Assembly (NCBI GenBank): GCA_023410575.1
Contig: JAEYPP010000045.1
Span: 1 to 43,787, forward strand
Direction: 5' to 3'
Origin: Bacillota bacterium
Lineage (GTDB): Bacteria > Bacillota > Clostridia > Lachnospirales > Lachnospiraceae
Length of the DNA stretch: 43,787 bases
In this document: one piece after another, positions 1 to 7,180 of the stretch
How the letters are laid out: each line of letters opens with the position of its first letter
How positions within the stretch are numbered: the first letter of the stretch is position 1
Notes under the pieces: generated by a model
What the model was told of the DNA's origin: nothing
The model's input: only the letters and a program-made list of their open reading frames with translations
Database searches by the model: none
Translations under genes and position numbers: made by a program

Positions 1-846
1 GGCCCAGGAACACCAGGAGGTCTAGGAATGCCAGGAGGCCCAGGAACACCAGGAGGTCCAGGGATGCCAGGAAGACCAGGAACACCAGGAGGTCCAGGAA
101 TGCCAGGAGGTCCAGGAACACCAGGAAGACCAGGAACACCAGGAGGTCCAGGAATGCCAGGAGGCCCAGGAACACCAGGAGGTCCAGGAAGACCAGGAAC
201 ACCAGGAGGCCCAGGTAGACTACGAGATGACAGAGATCGGAGACGTAGAAGAGAATTTGGTCCTCGGGAACATTTTCCAAGAGGTAACTTTCCACTTCCA
301 CCACAAGAGATTTTATATCTTCAAAACGGGATTATCCGTTCCATCAACCGAGCAGGACTTAATACGTTAGTAACGATAGCACTAAGTTCAGGCAATGCAT
401 CAAATCAAAATCAATTGATTACTTTAGTGGTTACTCCTAACACTGTACTTCGTGATCAAAATCTTCGTGTGATACGAATCAACGACCTCCGTGTTGGTAT
501 GTTTATTTCAGCTGCATACTCCTCGAGATTTACAAGAAGTATTCCACCTCAAGCTGTTGCTTTTAGTATCATTGCATTTATTGAGGAGCCATTTGCTGTT
601 ACGACTGGAACCATCATTTTTATAAATGATAGATTTCGAACAATAACGACAGGAAATCGTAACAATGTAAATAGTCAGATTGTTTTTAATATAACGGATG
701 AAACAGAAATTTATGGTCCAGATGGTGGTAGAGTACGCTTTAATCGATTAAGAGTTGGAGATAGGGTTCGAGTAGAGCATGCAACTTTCCAAACCTTAAG
801 TATTCCTCCACAGACGACTGCATTCCGTATCTTTATCTTAAGTTAA
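1..846 (+). CDS. Collagen-like repeat protein with duplicated C-terminal beta domain (5' end outside window)
   Basis: The reading frame is open to the first base of the window, so the gene starts upstream; the ATG at 28 is only an internal Met of the repeat. The first ~75 codons are Gly-X-Y triplets of the GPGTPGGPGMP kind, typical of bacterial collagen-like proteins that form trimeric stalks on spores or cell surfaces. A short Arg/Asp-rich linker follows (about codons 76-100). The rest (~175 aa) is two copies of one domain: copy 1 has INDLRVGMFI and IPPQAVAFSI, copy 2 has FNRLRVGDRV and IPPQTTAFRI at matching places. No LPXTG anchor or C-terminal membrane segment is present. Role is inferred: a surface or exosporium-type structural protein. 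Family function unknown. Confidence 0.8.
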   Translation, partial: GPGTPGGLGMPGGPGTPGGPGMPGRPGTPGGPGMPGGPGTPGRPGTPGGPGMPGGPGTPGGPGRPGTPGGPGRLRDDRDRRRRREFGPREHFPRGNFPLPPQEILYLQNGIIRSINRAGLNTLVTIALSSGNASNQNQLITLVVTPNTVLRDQNLRVIRINDLRVGMFISAAYSSRFTRSIPPQAVAFSIIAFIEEPFAVTTGTIIFINDRFRTITTGNRNNVNSQIVFNITDETEIYGPDGGRVRFNRLRVGDRVRVEHATFQTLSIPPQTTAFRIFILS

Positions 847-978
847 TATGTTTTTTTCGTTATTAATTAATTAAATGAGTTAATTGTACAACTGCTTAAC
901 GATAATTATCTTGAAATGTAATAACACGTCAAGTAAATTTATTACAGTTTTTATATGTCTGATGTTTCATTAACAGTC

Positions 979-1025
979 GGACTGAGGGATAAATAAAGAT
1001 ATATATTTATTCCTCAGTCCTTGTT
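979..1025 (+). terminator. Intrinsic terminator after collagen-like gene
   Basis: A 17-bp stem (979-995 with 1004-1020, one G-T pair; arms GGACTGAGG and CCTCAGTCC at the base) closes an 8-nt loop and is followed by TTGTTGTT. It ends the collagen-like transcript. The remaining bases up to the next gene show nothing else. Confidence 0.75.
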
Positions 1026-1173
1026 GTTATGATTAAATTTATAGTTTTGCTTTCTATATTTAAAATTACAACTGCAACGACAAAAGTTCCTGATAAAAAA
1101 TCGAAGATAAGAATACATAGAATCGTCAGTAAAAGCCAAACTAATTTAGAAGTTAAGAAAGGTGGATATGACG

Positions 1174-1548
1174 ATGATGAAATTTTTTAAATGTGATAAT
1201 GATAGTTTGTTAATCCCAGTAACAAAATGTTTTACAAACGAAGGAAGTCTAAAAAATGCAGATGAAATTACGCCAAATAGTGAGGACGCTTCTAAAGAAA
1301 AGCATATGCCAGTAGTAACTTGCACAGAAAATACGATTATAGTCAATGTTGGAAGTATTGCACATCCAATGACAGAAGAGCATTCCATTACTTCTGTAGT
1401 ACTTGAAACTCAAAAAGGTGGACAATATCAATTTTTACCACATGACAGTGAGCCAATTGCAAAATTTGAAGTCAGTTCCGGTGACCGTGCTATTGCTGCT
1501 TATGCTTATTGTAATCTACATGGTTTGTGGAAAGTTGATATCGATTGA
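1174..1548 (+). CDS. Superoxide reductase, one-iron (neelaredoxin/desulfoferrodoxin-type)
   Basis: Reduces superoxide to hydrogen peroxide without making oxygen, a cytoplasmic oxygen defence of anaerobes. From the ATG at 1174 the protein has 124 aa. The non-heme iron ligands of the family are in place: H44 (EKHMP), H64 and H70 (HPMTEEH), C113 and H116 (CNLHGLW). The N-terminal FeCys4 centre of two-iron desulfoferrodoxin is gone: only C7 and C19 remain and not as CxxC pairs, so this is a one-iron type with a vestigial N-terminus. The longest reading frame begins at a GTG at 1162, but AAGGTGG at 1159-1165 fits the ATG at 1174 (8 nt) or 1177 better. The gene stands alone between terminators. Confidence 0.88.
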   Translation: MMKFFKCDNDSLLIPVTKCFTNEGSLKNADEITPNSEDASKEKHMPVVTCTENTIIVNVGSIAHPMTEEHSITSVVLETQKGGQYQFLPHDSEPIAKFEVSSGDRAIAAYAYCNLHGLWKVDID

Positions 1549-1562
1549 GCTAAATTTGAAAA

Positions 1563-1584
1563 AGTGTTTTGCATGCAAAACACT
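1563..1584. repeat. Perfect 22-bp palindrome after the SOR gene
   Basis: The arm AGTGTTTTGCA is followed directly by its reverse complement, with no spacer, 15 nt after the SOR stop codon. There is no T-run, so it is not a normal terminator; it may be a protein-binding site or part of a longer 3' hairpin. The gene-free stretch 1549-1957 holds this palindrome, the double hairpin at 1661-1728 and a promoter at 1861-1889. Confidence 0.6.
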
Positions 1585-1660
1585 AGCGCCAAGCGCGATC
1601 GTGTATGCGACATCTTCCTATTGCGCTTGTGTGCTATTTGTGTCCTTCTTTTGGGACGCT

Positions 1661-1728
1661 TTTTTATATACGAGGAAATTCAGAGTAATTTCCTCGTATA
1701 TAAAAAGTTCGCTCTGCGGACTTTTTTG
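1661..1728 (+). terminator. Double hairpin; second is an intrinsic terminator
   Basis: First hairpin: a perfect 20-bp stem (1661-1680 with 1687-1706) around the 6-nt loop CAGAGT. Second hairpin: 8-bp stem AAGTTCGC/GCGGACTT (1705-1712 with 1716-1723, one G-T pair) followed by a T-run. The two share two bases. The second is a standard terminator for the SOR transcript; the first is stronger and may end transcription from either side. Confidence 0.7.
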
Positions 1729-1860
1729 TCGCCTATATATTATTATATAAAATTAAAGTAAACTATGTAACTTGGGGGAGTAGTAACAAAAGTCATCATC
1801 ATGTGAAAAGAAGGATAGTTTAAATTTATTTACAATATATGTAAATAAAGAAAATCTATA

Positions 1861-1889
1861 TTGTCGTATTGGGTTTTTAGGTTTATAAT
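1861..1889 (+). promoter_or_regulatory. Sigma-A-type promoter for the diguanylate cyclase gene
   Basis: TTGTCG at 1861-1866 and TATAAT at 1884-1889 with a 17-bp spacer, about 70 bp ahead of the downstream start. Inferred from consensus only. Confidence 0.5.
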
Positions 1890-1957
1890 ATATTAAGTAA
1901 CAATATTTAATGGTAAAAATAGAAATTAATCTGTTTCTTACATTTTAAGGAGGAAAT

Positions 1958-3871
1958 ATGAAAAAACAACGAAAGCTAATCGGTGTAATTGCCGGGCTTG
2001 TTGATGCTAAAGCGCAAGCAGAAATTATGAAGGGCTTATGTGAGGTTGCCTTTCAAAATAATTATGATATAGCTGTGTTTTCAATTTCGATAAAACAATA
2101 TGCCCGGGAAATGTATCAGACTGGTGAAATTAATATATATAATCTTATGAATTATGAATTGTTTGATGGGATAATTATTATCCCTGACACGATCCGAATT
2201 CCAGGCCTTGTTAAACAAATTACAACCGAATTAAAAGAAAAATTTTTTGGACCAGTCATTAGTCTAGACTATTATTTGGATGGTTTCATAAACATTGAAT
2301 ATGACGATGTAACTTCGATGGAGGCTTTGACTGACCATTTAATTGATGTCCATCATCTTACGAATATCGCTTGCATGACTGGACCAAAGGAGCATCCTCA
2401 TGCAAATCGTCGATTGAAAGGGTACATAAATTCTCTAAAAAAACATAAGATTGAAGTGAAGGAAGACCAGATATATTATGGTGACTTTTGGTATAATGAA
2501 GGAGAACGTGTCGCAAATCATATGGTAAACTCGCTTCCACAGATTCCACAGGCACTGGTTTGTACATGTGATGTAATGGCTATTAGTGTTTGTGAAGCAT
2601 TAAAAAAATATCATATCAAAGTGCCAAGAGATATTGCGGTTGTCGGATTTGATGAGAGTAGAAACGGCATTTACTATAAACCATCAATAACAACAATGAG
2701 GCATAAATCCATTGGACTTGGTAAATATGCAATGACACATATGATTGAGGTATTAGAGCAGAAACCTTTCACAAAGCCTTCAGATATCGACTCGACTTTT
2801 CTTGCTTATGAAAGCTGTGGATGTAGCTTTGATGATGAGGGAGTAGATTATTCACCTCTATGTATCATTGATGACGATTTTACAGATAATTTCTATAGTG
2901 CTTATAATTATATGATTGAAGAGTTACTTTCTGCTGATACACTTCAGATACTATCCGAAAGAATCTGTGAACATACAAGGCAATTTAATGAATATGATAA
3001 ATTTTATTTAGCTATGTGTGACAATTGGGATTATGTTGGTTTTAGCGAAGAAACTTCACAAAATTATGCAACATATAAATATACAAATAAGATGCATTTA
3101 CAGATTGCAAAAGAAGGTCAAAGAAATAACTTTAATCAAGAGACATTTCCATCTTCAATTATGCTTCCAGAGATTTGGTGCGAACGAGAGAAACCTGCGG
3201 TATTTTATTTTAATCCGATACATTTTAATGATCGGTGTTTTGGGTACTGCGTTCTTACATACACGAAACCAAATACGATTGCTCGCTATCATCGAGATTG
3301 GCTAAGAATTGTTGGTATGGCTCTTGAGAGTTTAAGAGTAAAGAATAATTTTAAGTATTCAAATAAACAGTTGGAAGAGTATGCCCAAATTGATAGTCTA
3401 ACAAAGATATATAATCGTAATGCGTTTGCAAAATATAGTAAAATTTTTTATCAAAAAGCTTTACAGGAACATAAAATATTGCTAATTCTTATGGGAGACT
3501 TGAATTGTTTAAAATATATTAATGACAACTATGGTCATATTGAAGGTGATAATGCAATTCAGTTATGCGCAATTGCATTTCAGCGTATTTGCAGTGAAAA
3601 TGAAAAATGTTTCCGATATGGTGGAGATGAATTCATTATGTTTGGATTAGGTAACTATTCTTTAGAACAAGTGAAATATTTTGAAAAAGAGATTCACAGC
3701 TATTTGCATACATACAATGAGAATTCAGAAAAACCATATGAAGTTAAGATTAGTTTAGGCTATTGGTTTGGTAAAGTTGATGAAAATCATACTCTATGTG
3801 ATTACATAAAATTAACTGACCAAGCAATGCTTGCAAAGAAACAGAAACATAAAAAAGAAAAAACTTGTTAA
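1958..3871 (+). CDS. LacI-type sugar-binding sensor fused to GGDEF diguanylate cyclase
   Basis: Predicted to make cyclic di-GMP from GTP in response to a small ligand. Residues ~5-275 match the effector-binding domain of LacI/GalR regulators (IGVIAG start; VPRDIAVVGFDES at ~222-234; PSITTMR at 242-248), but the DNA-binding helix-turn-helix is absent. Residues ~285-465 are a variable middle region beginning YESCGCSFDD, possibly GAF-like. The GGDEF domain spans ~475-625 with D514 in GDLNCLKYIND and an intact GGDEF at 555-559. No RxxD inhibitory site precedes it and no membrane segment is visible, so it looks like a soluble enzyme without classical product inhibition. AAGGAGG lies just before the ATG. 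It is followed by a sugar hydrolase, which suggests that the ligand is a plant sugar (inference). Confidence 0.88.
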   Translation: MKKQRKLIGVIAGLVDAKAQAEIMKGLCEVAFQNNYDIAVFSISIKQYAREMYQTGEINIYNLMNYELFDGIIIIPDTIRIPGLVKQITTELKEKFFGPVISLDYYLDGFINIEYDDVTSMEALTDHLIDVHHLTNIACMTGPKEHPHANRRLKGYINSLKKHKIEVKEDQIYYGDFWYNEGERVANHMVNSLPQIPQALVCTCDVMAISVCEALKKYHIKVPRDIAVVGFDESRNGIYYKPSITTMRHKSIGLGKYAMTHMIEVLEQKPFTKPSDIDSTFLAYESCGCSFDDEGVDYSPLCIIDDDFTDNFYSAYNYMIEELLSADTLQILSERICEHTRQFNEYDKFYLAMCDNWDYVGFSEETSQNYATYKYTNKMHLQIAKEGQRNNFNQETFPSSIMLPEIWCEREKPAVFYFNPIHFNDRCFGYCVLTYTKPNTIARYHRDWLRIVGMALESLRVKNNFKYSNKQLEEYAQIDSLTKIYNRNAFAKYSKIFYQKALQEHKILLILMGDLNCLKYINDNYGHIEGDNAIQLCAIAFQRICSENEKCFRYGGDEFIMFGLGNYSLEQVKYFEKEIHSYLHTYNENSEKPYEVKISLGYWFGKVDENHTLCDYIKLTDQAMLAKKQKHKKEKTC

Positions 3872-3891
3872 AACAGATAAATCAGTTGACT

Positions 3892-4016
3892 AATTAATGA
3901 TTTTAACTAAAATCAGCAGAGGAACCAGCCATTCATGTGGAGCATCTAGACCAGGTGGATGTTCTTTCTTGGTAGTGCCTGATTGCTTTTATAGAAAGTA
4001 GTCAGGTATTTTTTAT
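3892..4016 (+). terminator. Structured leader or 3' region ending in an intrinsic terminator
   Basis: The terminator is a 14-bp stem (3976-3989 with 3995-4008, three G-T pairs) followed by TTTTTT. Upstream are a small perfect hairpin (TGATTTT aact AAAATCA near 3898-3915) and a conserved-looking stretch 3916-3975 with AGCATC/GATGTT and ACCAG/TTGGT complementarity. It either ends the cyclase transcript or is an attenuator for the GH127 gene. I could not match it to a riboswitch class I know, including c-di-GMP I and II. Confidence 0.6.
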
Positions 4017-4054
4017 TGTAACTAAAATAATGAGAAAGGTCATCAAGAGTAATA

Positions 4055-4085
4055 AATTCACACATAACGATTTTATGTGTGAATT
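4055..4085. promoter_or_regulatory. 13-bp inverted repeat ahead of GH127 gene (operator-like)
   Basis: AATTCACACATAA is repeated inverted after a 5-nt spacer, perfect over 13 bp, and ends 15 bp before the GH127 start. No T-run follows. Likely an operator for a sugar-responsive regulator, or a hairpin affecting translation. Confidence 0.5.
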
Positions 4086-4100
4086 CGAAAAAAGAATAAT

Positions 4101-6233
4101 ATGAAAGAGGTAGTATTAAACAATATTATGGCAAGAGATAAAATAAATTATGACAGAACAAATTTAGAATCCTTTGGGTTAGATCAAGTACTTTTAACCG
4201 ATGATTATTACATAAAAGCAACCCAAAAAGAGATTGAATATCTTTTATCAATTGAGCCACAGAGGCTTCTTGCTGGGTTTTATAATACAGCAGGAATTCA
4301 AAAAGATGGATTAACTCCATATGAGGGATGGGAAAGTTCATTAATTGGAGGACATACCATCGGACACTACCTGACTGCTTGTGCTAATCTTTATGTTTCC
4401 CAGAATACAAAACTGCAACAAAAGAATCAGTTACAATCGATCATGACTAAAATTATAAATGGTTTAGATGAATGCCAAAAAGCAATTGGAACGGGTTTTA
4501 TCTTTGGTGCCACTGTACTTAACAAAGAGAATATCGAACTACAATTTGATCATGTGGAGAGAAAAGAAACTGATATTTTTACGCAATCGTGGGTTCCTTG
4601 GTATACGATGCATAAGATTTTTGAGGGACTGATATCGGTAGCTTCTATGAAAAGGAATACATTGAAGAATGATGAATTGCAGCAGGATGAATCGCAGCAG
4701 GATGAATTGATACAGGACGTATGGCAACAGGATGATTTGCATTATGTTAGAATAGAAGATGTTTCCAAACTTGCACTTAAGATAGCAACAAAACTCGGTG
4801 AATGGACATATCGTCGTGTCATGTCTTGGTCAAGGGAGACGTTAACGACTGTGCTTGAGACCGAATATGGTGGAATGAATGATTGTCTGTATGACCTATA
4901 TCAACTGACCGGAGATAAAAGGTTTGCAGATGCAGCGCATGCTTTTGATGAGCTGGATTTATTTGAAAAGATATGTTCGGCAAAAGAAGGTGACCACGTA
5001 TTAAATAACCATCATGCCAATACGACGATTCCGAAGTTTGCAGGAGCTTTAAATCGTTATATTTCTTATCTTAATGATTCGACAGTAAATGCTGATCCAT
5101 ACCTAGAGTATGCAAAAAGATTTTGGGATATGGTAGTAAATCATCATTCTTACATAACTGGTGGAAACAGTGAATGGGAACATTTTGGACTTGATGATAT
5201 CTTAGATGGAAAAAGAACAAATTGCAATAATGAAACCTGTAATGCTTACAACATGCTCAAAATGACGAAGAAATTATTTATGATTACAGGAGAAGCAAAA
5301 TATGCTAATTATTATGAAAAAACATGGTTGAATTCTATTATGTCTTCTCAAAATCCTAAGACAGGAATGACAACTTATTTTCAACCAATGGCGACTGGAT
5401 ATTTCAAGGTTTTTAGTGAACGATTCACTAAGTTTTGGTGTTGTACTGGTTCCGGGATGGAGAATTTCTCAAAATTAGGAGAGAGTTTTTATTATCATAA
5501 AGATAATCTACTTGTAGTAAATCAATTTATTAGTTCAGAACTTGTATGGGAAGAACAGGGGATGATAATAAAACAGAAATCTCAACTTCCAATAACGAAT
5601 AAGGTAGAACTATCTTTGATACCAATAGAAAGAGGTAAAGCTGAATCGTCAGGTAAAAATCAAGTCAATCTTCTTAATCATATGACTCAAAATTTCAATG
5701 AGAATATCAACATTGGACTCCGTTTACCAGAATGGTTAGCTGCACCAGCTTCAATTGATGTGAATGGAGTGATTTACCCATATGAGACAATTCAAGACTA
5801 TGCCTATTTGAAAGCACCAATTAAGGCGAATACAACGATTACAATTACATTACCAATGAAAGTGAAAGCGATTCCGTTACCAGATAACAAAGATGTTTAT
5901 GGCTTTCAATATGGTCCTGTAGTGCTAAGTGCATTGCTTGGATCTAGTGATATGAAAGAATCGACAACAGGAGTGAATGTGACAATACCACTCACTAAGA
6001 AAATAGATTCTAGGTATACGAAAAATGGGAACGACGTAATTAACGTGCTTCATCTTTCAGTTCAGGAATATATTTTAAATATCGAGGATTATCTAATTCG
6101 TGAGGATTCAACCGAGAGCCTTCGCTTTAAACTGACGAATACAGATGCGAATCTAACGTTTGTACCACATTACTCTCAGTATAAAGAACGATACGGAATT
6201 TATTGGTATTTTACATCAAACGTTGCTATTTGA
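4101..6233 (+). CDS. GH127 family beta-L-arabinofuranosidase (DUF1680)
   Basis: Releases L-arabinofuranose from arabino-oligosaccharides by a retaining mechanism with a cysteine nucleophile held by a zinc centre, as known for Bifidobacterium HypBA1. The key residues are visible: E378 and C380 in NNETCNAYN and C447-C448 in FWCCTGSG, matching the Glu/Cys3 zinc site. N-terminal SLIGGHTIGHYLTA and WVPWYTMHKIFEGL are typical of the (alpha/alpha)6 barrel; the C-terminal ~200 aa are beta-sandwich. At 710 aa the length is in the usual range. There is no signal peptide, so it should act in the cytoplasm on imported sugars. An odd Asp/Gln-rich insertion lies at residues ~191-213. The ribosome binding site is weak (A-rich); ATG 4128 is an alternative start. 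Confidence 0.9.
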   Translation: MKEVVLNNIMARDKINYDRTNLESFGLDQVLLTDDYYIKATQKEIEYLLSIEPQRLLAGFYNTAGIQKDGLTPYEGWESSLIGGHTIGHYLTACANLYVSQNTKLQQKNQLQSIMTKIINGLDECQKAIGTGFIFGATVLNKENIELQFDHVERKETDIFTQSWVPWYTMHKIFEGLISVASMKRNTLKNDELQQDESQQDELIQDVWQQDDLHYVRIEDVSKLALKIATKLGEWTYRRVMSWSRETLTTVLETEYGGMNDCLYDLYQLTGDKRFADAAHAFDELDLFEKICSAKEGDHVLNNHHANTTIPKFAGALNRYISYLNDSTVNADPYLEYAKRFWDMVVNHHSYITGGNSEWEHFGLDDILDGKRTNCNNETCNAYNMLKMTKKLFMITGEAKYANYYEKTWLNSIMSSQNPKTGMTTYFQPMATGYFKVFSERFTKFWCCTGSGMENFSKLGESFYYHKDNLLVVNQFISSELVWEEQGMIIKQKSQLPITNKVELSLIPIERGKAESSGKNQVNLLNHMTQNFNENINIGLRLPEWLAAPASIDVNGVIYPYETIQDYAYLKAPIKANTTITITLPMKVKAIPLPDNKDVYGFQYGPVVLSALLGSSDMKESTTGVNVTIPLTKKIDSRYTKNGNDVINVLHLSVQEYILNIEDYLIREDSTESLRFKLTNTDANLTFVPHYSQYKERYGIYWYFTSNVAI
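4671..4739 (+). repeat. In-frame 15-bp minisatellite inside the GH127 gene
   Basis: Four full units and one partial unit of a GATGAATTGCAGCAG-like sequence encode DELQQ, DESQQ, DELIQ, DVWQQ and DDL. The period equals five codons, so copy number can change without a frameshift. It lies between the conserved MHKIFEGLISVASM and the next helical segment, probably a surface loop. Confidence 0.75.
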
Positions 6234-6326
6234 TAAGCTTATGAAACAAGGCTTTTTAAAAGAGACAGAATTATAGGTGCATAATATGAAACTTGTTAAA
6301 TTACGAAATGTAGAATGGAGTATAAA

Positions 6327-7091
6327 ATGAAACCTTTTTTAATCCTGTATTTTTCTGCTGTGGGAAATACAAAATCTGTTGCTAAGCTTGTACATAAGCA
6401 GGCTAAAAGTGTCGGTAACTGTGAAATATATTCGCTGGATGAAATGCCAGATAGTTTTGATATAAACAATTATTCTGCTATAATCATCGGATTTCCTACC
6501 TATCATTCCCAGCCTGCAAAACCTATGGTAAATTTCATCAAAAGTATAAATCCTAACAAAAAAATCCCTGCATTTATTTATACCACATGTGGATTGTGCT
6601 CAGAAAACTCACTGAGGAGTTTCGCAAAGATTTGTTTAAAAAACAAAATTATTCCAATACATCATGCAAGCTATCGATGTTCAGCTACGGATGGTATTCT
6701 CTTTGCACCATTTGTGAAATTTTTGTTTACACCTGAAAAGAATATACGAGTAAAAATTGAAAAGGATTTCGAGAAATTTAATATTAAGCTAAAATCTCAT
6801 AGTAAGGTAGACGTACCAAGGATAAAGTGGTATACACCGATTAATTATCCAAACAAAATGATTGGTAAAAATATTACTTTATCAATTTATTTAAATAAAG
6901 ACAAATGTACAATGTGTGGAATGTGTAAAAAAAATTGCCCTGCTAAGACAATTAGTATAGACAGTGGTTATCCTATCATAAATAAGGATATGTGTTTGAA
7001 TTGTTATCGCTGTATCCATCATTGTCCTTCTATGGCATTATCACTTTATAAAAATAAGTCAGTTACTAAGGTTTGGAGCGATACGATATAA
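6327..7091 (+). CDS. EFR1-type flavodoxin/2[4Fe-4S] ferredoxin protein
   Basis: A cytoplasmic electron carrier with two parts. Residues ~1-150 are flavodoxin-like, with the phosphate-binding loop YFSAVGNTKSVA near the N-terminus and IIGFPTYHSQPAKPM as the second loop. Residues ~190-245 are a bacterial ferredoxin with two CxxCxxCxxxCP motifs (CTMCGMCKKNCP and CLNCYRCIHHCP) for two [4Fe-4S] clusters. The architecture matches the EFR1 family of anaerobes, whose exact partner is not known. The longest frame begins at ATG 6315, but TGGAG at 6316-6320 is placed correctly for ATG 6327. Single gene, closed by a terminator. Confidence 0.87.
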   Translation: MKPFLILYFSAVGNTKSVAKLVHKQAKSVGNCEIYSLDEMPDSFDINNYSAIIIGFPTYHSQPAKPMVNFIKSINPNKKIPAFIYTTCGLCSENSLRSFAKICLKNKIIPIHHASYRCSATDGILFAPFVKFLFTPEKNIRVKIEKDFEKFNIKLKSHSKVDVPRIKWYTPINYPNKMIGKNITLSIYLNKDKCTMCGMCKKNCPAKTISIDSGYPIINKDMCLNCYRCIHHCPSMALSLYKNKSVTKVWSDTI

Positions 7092-7094
7092 AGA

Positions 7095-7145
7095 AAAAGG
7101 GGCTGTCGCAAGCCCCTTTTCTTATACGATAAACTTCTTTATCGT
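7095..7145. terminator. Bidirectional terminator between convergent genes
   Basis: A 10-bp stem AAAAGGGGCT/AGCCCCTTTT with loop GTCGCA (7095-7120) has T-runs on both strands and serves the EFR1 gene and the AbgT gene. A second perfect hairpin follows: ACGATAAA/TTTATCGT around CTTC at 7126-7145. Confidence 0.8.
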
Positions 7146-7180
7146 TACTCACCTATATGAGAGTTTATTCTTTTGATTGT

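Noticed and set aside
1403..1761. Plus-strand frames overlapping the SOR gene end and the hairpins
   Set aside because: They overlap the SOR gene in another frame or run through the terminator hairpins, and have no ribosome binding site.
3892..4016. c-di-GMP, SAM, lysine, TPP, purine or cobalamin riboswitch
   Set aside because: None of the core motifs I know for these classes is present, so only a generic structured leader is reported.
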